5,057 bases of DNA, taken from positions 1 through 5,057 of the forward strand of contig CACXHI010000032.1 in the NCBI GenBank assembly GCA_902767395.1. The letters run 5' to 3'. Origin of the DNA: Oscillospiraceae bacterium (lineage in GTDB: Bacteria; Bacillota; Clostridia; Oscillospirales; Oscillospiraceae). Position numbers and translations under genes: made by a program. The stretch's first letter is position 1, and each line of letters opens with the position of its first letter. The notes beneath the pieces are model-generated. The model saw nothing but the letters and a program-made list of their open reading frames with translations. It made no database searches and had not been told where the DNA came from. This document shows positions 1 through 4,902 of the stretch, one piece after another.

Positions 1-743
1 AGGGGACGGTGTTCCTCATACACCAGAGAGCAGAGGGAGTGGGTAATGCCCTCCAGCGCGTCCTGAATCGGATGGGCGAAGTCGTACATCGGGAAGATAC
101 ACCACTTGGTGCCCTGCCGGTGATGGTCGATGTAACGGATGCGGTACATGACCGGGTCGCGCATATTGAAGTTGCCGGAGGCCAGATCAATCTTGGCCCG
201 AAGCGTGCGGCTGCCCTCGGGGAATTCCCCGGCCCGCATTCTCTGGAAAAGGTCAAGATTTTCCTCCACGCTGCGGTTGCGGTAGGGGGAGACGGCGGGC
301 ACGCCGATGTCGCCGCGGTTCGCCTTGAACTCCTCGGGGGAGAGGTCGCAGACGTAGGCCAGACCCTTCTTGATCAGCTCGATTGCAAATTCATAGGTCT
401 GCTCAAAATAGTCGCTGCCGTAGAAGAACCGGTCGCCCCAATCGAAGCCCAGCCAGTGAATGTCCTCTTTGATCGCGTCAACGAACTCGGTGTCCTCCTT
501 GGCGGGATTCGTGTCGTCCATGCGGAGGTTGCACAGGCCGCCGAATTTTTCCGCCGTGCCGAAGTCGATGCAAAGCGCCTTGCAGTGCCCGATGTGCAGG
601 TAGCCGTTCGGCTCGGGCGGGAAGCGGGTATGAACAGTCATGCCGGCAAACTGTCCGCCCTCGGCAATGTCCTCCTCTACGAAGGTGTGGATAAAGTTTT
701 TGGTTTCCGGGCTTTTCAGCTCGTTCAGAGTATCTTCTGCCAT
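1..743 (-). CDS. glnS: Glutaminyl-tRNA synthetase (GlnRS), N-terminal part, truncated by window edge
   Basis: Class I aminoacyl-tRNA synthetase that charges tRNA-Gln with glutamine in the cytosol using ATP. The visible 247 codons start [10 protein letters not shown] and contain the class I signature at residues 42-53 ([12 protein letters not shown], including the HIGH box), followed by [16 protein letters not shown]. Further GlnRS-type blocks are [35 protein letters not shown]-region equivalents ending in [10 protein letters not shown], and [19 protein letters not shown], which is characteristic of GlnRS/GluRS and fits GlnRS best. The KMSKS loop and anticodon-binding domain lie beyond the left edge. 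The ATG at 741-743 is chosen because GAGGTG (751-756) lies 7 bases upstream and a sigma-A promoter precedes it. In Clostridia this enzyme is often fused to a C-terminal YqeY domain; that cannot be tested here. No T-box leader fits in the short 5' UTR. Confidence 0.95.
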   Translation of the reverse strand, partial: MAEDTLNELKSPETKNFIHTFVEEDIAEGGQFAGMTVHTRFPPEPNGYLHIGHCKALCIDFGTAEKFGGLCNLRMDDTNPAKEDTEFVDAIKEDIHWLGFDWGDRFFYGSDYFEQTYEFAIELIKKGLAYVCDLSPEEFKANRGDIGVPAVSPYRNRSVEENLDLFQRMRAGEFPEGSRTLRAKIDLASGNFNMRDPVMYRIRYIDHHRQGTKWCIFPMYDFAHPIQDALEGITHSLCSLVYEEHRP

Positions 744-744
744 A
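732..744. repeat. 13-bp inverted repeat, arm 1 (glnS start codon)
   Basis: This arm covers the first codons of glnS, start codon included. It is the exact reverse complement of 818-830, which lies upstream of the glnS promoter. Only a transcript reading through from the upstream gene would contain both arms, and it could then pair over the glnS start codon. Confidence 0.6.
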
Positions 745-776
745 GCTTGACACCTCACAGATATAGGTTGCAGATT

Positions 777-805
777 ATTATACAGGATTGCATCCCGGAT
801 TGCAA
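777..805 (-). promoter_or_regulatory. Sigma-A promoter of glnS
   Basis: On the minus strand, -35 TTGCAA (800-805) is followed by a 17-base spacer and a perfect -10 TATAAT (777-782). Transcription should begin near 770, giving a leader of only about 25-30 bases before the glnS ATG. That is too short for a T-box or other riboswitch. A repeated 8-mer overlaps the -35 and spacer (see 785-804). Confidence 0.75.
785..804. repeat. Tandem GGATTGCA 8-mer over the glnS -35/spacer
   Basis: GGATTGCA occurs exactly at 785-792 and again at 797-804, a 12-base period. The same stretch also reads as a near-palindrome: TGCATCC, one central C, then GGATTGCA, with one extra T in the right arm. Its position across the -35 element and the spacer is where a repressor operator would sit. 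No specific regulator can be named, and it could be chance. Confidence 0.4.
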
Positions 806-817
806 GGTTTTTCCTTT

Positions 818-830
818 TATGGCAGAAGAT
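818..830. repeat. 13-bp inverted repeat, arm 2 (upstream of glnS promoter)
   Basis: This is the exact reverse complement of 732-744; on the plus strand it reads TATGGCAGAAGAT. It lies between the sigma gene stop (865) and the glnS -35 (800-805), so it is outside the transcript made from the glnS promoter. It directly abuts the larger inverted repeat that begins at 830. Confidence 0.6.
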
Positions 831-862
831 TTTTCCAATGACGTCAGGAGTTTGCTCTTTTC
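830..862. repeat. Module-flanking inverted repeat, left copy
   Basis: The plus strand reads TTTTTCCAATGA (830-841), nine unmatched bases, then TTTGCTCTTTTC (851-862). Both 12-mers recur in the same order on the minus strand at 3986-3957, separated there by six bases. The left copy lies immediately after the stop of the sigma gene. Two collinear 12-base identities are far beyond chance, so the two copies are very probably related by descent. The unequal spacers make an active site-specific inversion site less likely. Confidence 0.75.
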
Positions 863-864
863 AA

Positions 865-3294
865 TTAGGAGAAGCGCCCCTGGAGTTCCAGTTCTCCTTC
901 GTCGTTCACTACGAACTCGAGCACCTGCTGAGACGCCGAGTCGGGGATGATCTGGCGGCAGAACGCATCGAGTGTCGGGATATTTGCAGCAGATTTCACC
1001 GGGAAATCGCTGTCCAGCCAGACCCAGGCGGTTTCAACGGGTTCATCGAGCCAAGTGTAGAAGCTCGGCTCACTACAATTGAAAGCGTATGCGCTTCCCA
1101 TGCGATCCACCGAATAGAAACGCTGACCGCCTTCGTCCACAATCCAGCCGCCTTCTGCGCTGCCAATCATCCAATCCTCCGGGAGGTTGGCCCAAGCTTC
1201 AAACTGTTCCCGAGAATCCGTCCAGCGGAATTCCGTTCCGTTCAGAACCAGCTTGCCGGTCTGCTTCGCCTGGTTGCGTTCTTCTTCCGTGATCGTGACA
1301 CGCTTGGTTTGTACCACCTGCGCAAGCTGGCGCTCTCCAAAGGGGACAATTCCGATCAGCCAGGTCGTATAGTAGGTATCAAAGGAAACGCCGGTGCCGA
1401 TTGCAGCCTCCATCGCCGCGATCAGATCCTGATTCGGCTCCACCATGCTGCGCAGGGTGTCGGAATCGGAAGCTGTAATCGCTTCAAAGCCGTACCCGTG
1501 ATCCTGCGCATACTGCGCGGCAGCAGCAGAGTCGGAGAAGCCGTAGATGGTAGCATCTGTCGGTGCGCCGAGCACCGTGTCCGTGGAAAGCTGTTCGCTG
1601 AAGAACCGGATTTCCTTCAGGGCGGTGCAGTCGAGGAAGGCGTCGTCCCCGAGGGTCGTCAGAGTTTGCGGGAGATTGATCTGCCGGAGGGCGGTGCAGT
1701 CCCGGAACGCCTTCGAGCCGATCTGCTCCAGACCATCGGGAAGCAGTACCACGTCAAGGCTGCTGCACTCGCGGAACGCGGCGTCTCCGATGGTGCGCAG
1801 TCCGCCCGGAAGCTGAATCCTCGTCAAGTTCGTGCAAAAACCGAATGCGTCGGCTTCAATATCGGTCACAGATTCCGGGAGCCAAATCGTTTGCACACCG
1901 CTGCATTTCCAAAACGTTTTGTGCGCAATGGTCGTGATCCCTTCGGGGATGAGCTGGATATACAGCTTGGAGCATTCGCTGAACGCCGCGGCTCCGATGG
2001 AGGTCATCGTCTCGGGCAAGCTGACATATTCCAGGTTCTTACATCCCTCAAATGCGCTTGTGCCGATGGATTCGACCGCTTCCGGAAGACGAATCTCGGT
2101 CAGACCGTTGCAGTATTGGAACGCGCTGTTCCCGATGGAGGTCAATCCTTCCGGGAACGAGACGTCCGTGATCTGCTCTGGATAGAGATGCCACGGCTGG
2201 CTAATTCCTAATTCATGGTCGTCGAAGTCGTCCATGGCCCCGCTGCCTTCAATCGTCAGCATACCACTGTCCGGATCGAAGCGCCACGTCAGATGCTCGC
2301 CGCAGGTGCCGGACAGCGAACCATTCGACTCCGTTGTTTTCTCGGATTCGGAGTCCGTGGAGTTGTTCAGGTTTCCCAGACTGTCCGACGTCCGTTCCGC
2401 CGTCTCCGTCACGTCCGAGGGCTGCAAAGGTGCGTCCGGCGCGTTGCGGTCAAGGAGCTTGCTCCCGACCCAGATGCAGCCGCCCACAACGGCGGCAGAC
2501 AGGATGCCGACCAGCACCTTTCCAAGCAATCCGTGGAGAATGGTCTGTCCAACGGTCAAAGCGGTGACCGGTACGGCGTTCGCCGCGACTGCGCCGCCGC
2601 TTGCCTTTGTCATGACGGCGTAGATGGCGCTCTGCTGGGCGGCCTCCGCAGGCTCCATGCGGCGCATCAGCGCCATCAGGAAATCAACCGGCGTCAGACC
2701 GTAGAGCTTAACGCCCTGCTTTTCCAGCGCGCGAACTGAGGTTTCGACGTGCTTTCTGGCGCGGAGCAGATGCACCCGGATCGTGTTGGGCGACAGATGC
2801 AGCTGCTCAGCGATCTCATAGACGCTCAGATCGTCGTAGTACCGCATACCGAGAACCAGATGCTGCGTTTCGGGCAGCTCTGCGAGAATCTGCTGCACCA
2901 GACGGGAAGTTTCCTTTTGGTCCAGCGCCAGCTCCGGCTGGGTGTCGATCCGCAGATCGGGCTGATCGGGAACGTCGTCCTCGTCGCTCAGGTCGCTGAA
3001 GGCAATCGCAAGCCGCTTTCGCATCTGCGACGCCGTGATGTTGACTGCAATGCGGCGCAGCCACGGCAGAAATGCTTCGTTCTGCGACAGCTTGCCAAGA
3101 CTCTGATAAGCCTTCAGATAGGTGTCTTGCTGGATGTCCCACGCGGTGTCCTCGTCGTGCACCATCGCGCGGATCGAGCGATAGAGCTCCGCACCGGTCT
3201 GCCGGTAAAGCTCTTCAAACGCAGCCTGATCTCCGGCCTTGGCCTTTGCCACCAACTCGGGAGAGATATCAGCTTTCTTTCTGTTCTTTTCCAT
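865..3294 (-). CDS. ECF sigma factor fused to a transmembrane segment and extracellular BspA-type leucine-rich repeats
   Basis: An 809-residue protein. Residues ~12-95 are sigma-70 region 2, with DIQQDTYLKAYQSL as the -10-binding helix and the FLPWLRRIAVNIT block. Residues ~128-185 are region 4, a helix-turn-helix (LPETQHLVLGMRYYDDLSVYEIAEQ, then LSPNTIRVHLLRARKHV). Regions 1 and 3 are absent, as in ECF sigmas. A linker (190-240) leads to one hydrophobic segment (~260-277). An acidic Ser/Thr/Asn-rich stretch (285-328) follows. Next comes CGEHLTWRFDPDSGMLTIEG (331-350), a module known from secreted BspA-like proteins of gut Firmicutes. Eight 23-residue repeats occupy 384-567, a typical repeat cap ~568-606, and 611-809 is an unassigned domain. 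Start: ATG at 3292-3294 with AGGAG (3304-3308) nine bases upstream. No separate anti-sigma gene is visible. I infer a membrane-tethered sigma factor that combines sensor and regulator; release would need proteolysis, which is untested. No clear terminator separates it from glnS. Confidence 0.93.
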   Translation of the reverse strand: MEKNRKKADISPELVAKAKAGDQAAFEELYRQTGAELYRSIRAMVHDEDTAWDIQQDTYLKAYQSLGKLSQNEAFLPWLRRIAVNITASQMRKRLAIAFSDLSDEDDVPDQPDLRIDTQPELALDQKETSRLVQQILAELPETQHLVLGMRYYDDLSVYEIAEQLHLSPNTIRVHLLRARKHVETSVRALEKQGVKLYGLTPVDFLMALMRRMEPAEAAQQSAIYAVMTKASGGAVAANAVPVTALTVGQTILHGLLGKVLVGILSAAVVGGCIWVGSKLLDRNAPDAPLQPSDVTETAERTSDSLGNLNNSTDSESEKTTESNGSLSGTCGEHLTWRFDPDSGMLTIEGSGAMDDFDDHELGISQPWHLYPEQITDVSFPEGLTSIGNSAFQYCNGLTEIRLPEAVESIGTSAFEGCKNLEYVSLPETMTSIGAAAFSECSKLYIQLIPEGITTIAHKTFWKCSGVQTIWLPESVTDIEADAFGFCTNLTRIQLPGGLRTIGDAAFRECSSLDVVLLPDGLEQIGSKAFRDCTALRQINLPQTLTTLGDDAFLDCTALKEIRFFSEQLSTDTVLGAPTDATIYGFSDSAAAAQYAQDHGYGFEAITASDSDTLRSMVEPNQDLIAAMEAAIGTGVSFDTYYTTWLIGIVPFGERQLAQVVQTKRVTITEEERNQAKQTGKLVLNGTEFRWTDSREQFEAWANLPEDWMIGSAEGGWIVDEGGQRFYSVDRMGSAYAFNCSEPSFYTWLDEPVETAWVWLDSDFPVKSAANIPTLDAFCRQIIPDSASQQVLEFVVNDEGELELQGRFS
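1594..2145 (-). repeat. Eight 69-bp coding repeats (BspA-type LRR)
   Basis: These encode residues 384-567 of the sigma-LRR protein as eight back-to-back 23-residue units without gaps. The pattern is roughly LTxIGxxAFxxCxxLxxIxLPxx. Every unit has Cys at position 12 (C395, 418, 441, 464, 487, 510, 533, 556). Units 3 (Cys then SKLYIQLIPEG) and 4 (IAHKTFWKC) are the most divergent; units 7 and 8 are most alike at DCTAL. The regular length and lack of decay indicate that the array is maintained by selection. Confidence 0.9.
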
Positions 3295-3324
3295 TTCTTT
3301 TTTCTCCTGTTTCCTCTCTTATTC

Positions 3325-3507
3325 TCAGGTCATTATAGCATGTTTTTGTGTCTTTTCAATCGCTTTTGCACTGCCCCCGGGTGGATCCCGGGAGAACGCC
3401 TGAAGCAGGACGGCTTGCAGGGCTTCCTCGAACCGTTCCGGATTCGGCGTGATGTTTTTTCGCATCATGCGTTTGTAGAGCGTCGAAAACTCGTTATCAT
3501 CGGTCAT
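3325..3507 (-). CDS. Small unrecognised protein (60 aa) upstream of the sigma-LRR gene
   Basis: Not recognised. The product begins MTDDNEFSTLYKRMMRKN and continues with PNPERFEEALQAVLLQAF, a charged, probably helical sequence without a signal peptide or membrane segment. The start is the ATG at 3505-3507. A strong AAGGAGGG (3515-3522) lies 7 bases upstream, so the earlier in-frame ATG at 3528 is excluded because the ribosome binding site falls within that extension. The stop TGA lies 30 bases before the sigma gene, on the same strand. The last ~20 residues (from SRDPPGG) overlap a strong hairpin and the sigma gene promoter and look less protein-like, so the C-terminus may be truncated or poorly constrained. 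It could be a small partner of the sigma factor or a remnant; the sequence does not decide. Confidence 0.6.
   Translation of the reverse strand: MTDDNEFSTLYKRMMRKNITPNPERFEEALQAVLLQAFSRDPPGGSAKAIEKTQKHAIMT
3332..3359 (-). promoter_or_regulatory. Extended -10 sigma-A promoter of the sigma-LRR gene
   Basis: On the minus strand: -35 TTGAAA (3354-3359), a 16-base spacer, then TGC directly before a perfect -10 TATAAT (3332-3337), which is an extended -10. Transcription should begin near 3325, giving a leader of about 30 bases that includes the AGGAG at 3304-3308. The promoter lies inside the last codons of the small gene at 3325-3507. Confidence 0.7.
3374..3394. repeat. GC-rich hairpin inside the small gene
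   Basis: CCCCCGGG (3374-3381), a five-base loop and CCCGGGAG (3387-3394) form an eight-pair stem with one G-U when transcribed from the minus strand. No T-run follows on either strand, so this is not a normal intrinsic terminator. It lies 15 bases upstream of the -35 of the sigma-LRR promoter and could pause or attenuate transcription from further upstream. Confidence 0.5.
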
Positions 3508-3535
3508 CTCACATCCCTCCTTGTTCATTTGTTCT

Positions 3536-3571
3536 GTCTATAAGACGCACGAGGGATTCCAATCATTTACA
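3536..3571 (-). promoter_or_regulatory. Candidate ECF-type promoter for the small gene
   Basis: On the minus strand, TGTAAA (3566-3571) is followed after 18 bases by CGTCTTATAGAC (3536-3547). Known Bacillus ECF promoters read TGAAAC or TGTAAC about 16-17 bases before CGTC or CGAC, so the elements resemble them but the spacing is slightly long. No good sigma-A promoter is visible here. It sits about 30 bases upstream of the small gene's ATG. If real, the module could be autoregulated by the sigma-LRR protein. Confidence 0.3.
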
Positions 3572-3602
3572 TCGCAAAAAACTTTTTTTTGGAAACAGAA
3601 GA

Positions 3603-3637
3603 CCGGCGCGCAGCGCACACTGTGCGCCGCACGCCGG
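3603..3637 (-). terminator. Large GC-rich palindrome, possible weak terminator
   Basis: Six-base outer arms (CCGGCG 3603-3608, CGCCGG 3632-3637) and six-base inner arms (GCGCAC 3613-3618, GTGCGC 3622-3627) are separated by a symmetric CGCA/CGCA internal loop and capped by three bases. On the minus strand it follows the stop of the broken gene by about 30 bases and is followed by the T-rich TCTTCTGTTTCC. It may therefore terminate that gene's transcript. The T-tract is interrupted, so termination is uncertain. Confidence 0.5.
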
Positions 3638-3666
3638 AAGAAGATCAACGCTTTGGAAGCTCCGGA

Positions 3667-3929
3667 TTACGGCAGCGGGAGGGTCTTCCGCGCCTGCTTG
3701 TAAACCGTTGGGTCGGAATAATCCAGGGTCGAATCGTCGTAATACTCGATGGTGCCTGCTTCGTGGTCAATTGCATACCAGCAGACGTCCCAAAGCGCCG
3801 CGTATCGGGTGTCGTCCATCGGCAGATCCTTGTGCGAGAGCACGTTGAACTCTCCAATCTGCAAGCCTTCCAAATCGAAAGTACGTTGGTCACGCTCTGC
3901 ATCGGGGGTCAGGAAGAACTGCGCTCCAT
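3667..3929 (-). pseudogene. Unrecognised small gene, apparently frameshifted near its start
   Basis: Not recognised. One frame is open from a TAG at 3940-3942 to the TAA at 3667-3669. It has good coding character (including MDDTRYAALWDVCWYAIDH, then EAGTIEYYDDSTLDY and KQARKTLPLP at the end) but no usable start codon with a ribosome binding site. The only well-placed start is ATG at 3927-3929, with AGAGGA (3936-3941) six bases upstream, in another frame; it reads MERSSS and stops. One extra base near 3915-3920 would join MERS to FFLTPDAERDQRTFDLEGL and give about 87 residues. The simplest reading is a single-base deletion. A sequencing error, programmed frameshift, or a 5'-truncated remnant of a larger gene are alternatives. 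There is no signal peptide or membrane segment in the visible part. Confidence 0.45.
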
Positions 3930-3943
3930 CTTGCGTCCTCTAC

Positions 3944-3977
3944 CTATATAGACTCGGAAAAGAGCAAAGAGGTTTCA
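3944..3977 (-). promoter_or_regulatory. Candidate ECF-type promoter upstream of the broken gene
   Basis: On the minus strand, TGAAAC (3972-3977), then 15 bases, then CGAGTC and TATATAG (3944-3956). TGAAAC is a classic ECF -35. The -10 part GTCTATATAG resembles GTCTTATAG at the promoter candidate near 3536. It overlaps the right copy of the module-flanking inverted repeat. The start of transcription would be very close to the AGAGGA site, leaving a short leader, so the call is tentative. Confidence 0.3.
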
Positions 3978-3986
3978 TTGGAAAAA
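3957..3986. repeat. Module-flanking inverted repeat, right copy
   Basis: The plus strand reads GAAAAGAGCAAA (3957-3968), six bases, then TCATTGGAAAAA (3975-3986). These are exact reverse complements of the two 12-mers at 830-862, in collinear order. The pair brackets about 3.1 kb containing the sigma-LRR gene, the small gene and the broken gene. No target-site duplication is obvious outside the two copies and no transposase or recombinase lies between them. Confidence 0.75.
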
Positions 3987-4039
3987 GCTTTTTTTCGAAT
4001 CACCGACCTAATTATATTGAAAAGTGTCCGATAACGCAA
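3987..4039. other. AT-rich spacer with no gene
   Basis: It starts with the right half of an A5-GC-T7 stretch (AAAAAGCTTTTTTT from 3982) and has no convincing ORF or promoter. A TTGAAA at 4017-4022 lacks a matching -10. Confidence 0.5.
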
Positions 4040-4082
4040 CTGAAAAAACGGGAAAGTTCACAAAAAATTTTCCCGTTTTCAG
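4040..4082. terminator. Bidirectional terminator-like hairpin upstream of pyrH
   Basis: ACGGGAAA (4048-4055) pairs with TTTCCCGT (4069-4076) across a 13-base loop. CTGAAA and TTTCAG extend the stem outward with a two-base bulge. After the stem, minus-strand RNA has six Us while plus-strand RNA has four, so it fits best as a terminator of leftward transcription, yet no minus-strand gene lies to its right. It most likely insulates the pyrH promoter from upstream transcription, or is left over from a former neighbour. Confidence 0.6.
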
Positions 4083-4092
4083 AAATTCGTTC

Positions 4093-4121
4093 TTGTCAAT
4101 TGGATCGAAATAAGATACAAT
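4093..4121 (+). promoter_or_regulatory. Sigma-A promoter of pyrH-frr
   Basis: -35 TTGTCA (4093-4098), 17-base spacer, -10 TACAAT (4116-4121). Transcription should begin near 4128, giving a leader of about 34 bases with AAGGAGG at 4148-4154. The ATG at 4120 overlaps the -10 and therefore cannot be the pyrH start. Confidence 0.8.
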
Positions 4122-4161
4122 GGGAGGCGAACAAAAATCACCATGCGAAGGAGGAATACCC

Positions 4162-4881
4162 TTGGCAAACACGATTCAGTACAAGCGCGTTCTGTTGAAG
4201 GTCAGCGGCGAGGCGCTGGCGGGCGACGCGCACCGCGGACTGGACTTTGACTTCATCAGCCGCGTCTGCGAGGTCATCCGGCGCAGCGTTGAGGCCGGCG
4301 TGCAGATCGGCGTCGTGGTCGGCGGCGGCAACTTCTGGCGCGGGATCAAGGACGGCGGCGACCGGATGCAGCGTGTCCGCGCGGATCACATGGGGATGCT
4401 TGCAACCGCGATCAACGCCCTTGCGGTGTGCGACGCGCTGGAGCAGCACGGCGTTCCCGCCCGTGTGATGACGGCCATTGACATGCCCCGCATCGCGGAG
4501 CCCTACGTCCGCGACAAGGCCATCCGCCATCTGGAGAAGGGAAGAGTCGTGGTCTTCGGCTGCGGCACGGGAAATCCCTATTTCTCCACCGACACCGGTG
4601 CAGTGCTAAAGGCCGTTGAGATTGATGCGGACGCGATCCTTCTGGCGAAGAATGTGGATGGCGTCTATTCCACCGATCCCGCCAGAGATTCTACCGCAGT
4701 CAAGTTTGACCGCATTACCTTCGACGAGGTTCTGGCCCGTCGTCTGGGAGTGATGGATTCCACGGCGACCAGCCTTGCGATGGACAATCACATGCCCGTT
4801 CTGGTCTTCGCGCTCAAGGACCCGGAGAATATCTACCGGGTGCTCACCGGAGAGAAGGTCGGAACGCTCGTCGGCGAATAA
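4162..4881 (+). CDS. pyrH: UMP kinase
   Basis: Hexameric bacterial uridylate kinase of the amino-acid kinase fold; it phosphorylates UMP to UDP with ATP in pyrimidine nucleotide synthesis in the cytosol. At 239 residues it matches the family length. Motifs seen: LLKVSGEAL (11-19, phosphate binding), VVVGGGNFWRG (51-61), DHMGMLATAINA (75-86), GTGNPYFSTDT (135-145, UMP-binding region), AKNVDGVYSTDP (162-173) and MDSTA (198-202). The start is TTG at 4162-4164, with AAGGAGG (4148-4154) seven bases upstream; ANTIQYKRVLLK then aligns with typical PyrH N-termini. Upstream in-frame ATG 4120 lies in the promoter. frr follows after 21 bases with its own ribosome binding site, so the two are co-transcribed. 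In many bacteria rpsB and tsf precede pyrH; here they do not, and pyrH has its own promoter. Confidence 0.97.
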   Translation: MANTIQYKRVLLKVSGEALAGDAHRGLDFDFISRVCEVIRRSVEAGVQIGVVVGGGNFWRGIKDGGDRMQRVRADHMGMLATAINALAVCDALEQHGVPARVMTAIDMPRIAEPYVRDKAIRHLEKGRVVVFGCGTGNPYFSTDTGAVLKAVEIDADAILLAKNVDGVYSTDPARDSTAVKFDRITFDEVLARRLGVMDSTATSLAMDNHMPVLVFALKDPENIYRVLTGEKVGTLVGE

Positions 4882-4902
4882 AAACGAAGGAGGGACTTCA
4901 AA

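Noticed and set aside
744..776. T-box riboswitch in the glnS leader
   Set aside because: The leader from the mapped promoter is under about 35 bases and lacks T-box sequences.
9..950. Long plus-strand open frame across the glnS region
   Set aside because: It is antisense to a clear GlnRS sequence with HIGH motif, has no ribosome binding site, and its product resembles nothing.
838..2211. 457-codon plus-strand open frame opposite the repeat region
   Set aside because: It is the mirror of the GC-rich, repetitive leucine-rich-repeat coding sequence on the minus strand; there is no start signal and no recognisable domain.
3508..3528. Earlier ATG at 3528 as start of the small gene
   Set aside because: The Shine-Dalgarno AAGGAGGG lies inside this seven-codon extension and points to the ATG at 3505-3507.
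2749..3543. 264-codon plus-strand open frame
   Set aside because: It runs antisense through the sigma domain and across the promoter and small gene; a shadow.
3645..3902. 85-codon minus-strand frame overlapping the broken gene
   Set aside because: The sequence is Arg/Ser/Thr/Pro-rich, typical of an off-frame reading; the neighbouring frame has better coding character.
830..3986. Active invertible DNA switch carrying a sigma factor
   Set aside because: The spacers between the conserved blocks differ (9 versus 6 bases) and no recombinase gene is present in the window, so I report the repeats but not a switch.
4120..4161. ATG at 4120 as start of pyrH
   Set aside because: It overlaps the -10 hexamer and lies upstream of the expected transcription start; TTG at 4162 has a proper ribosome binding site and matches the family N-terminus.
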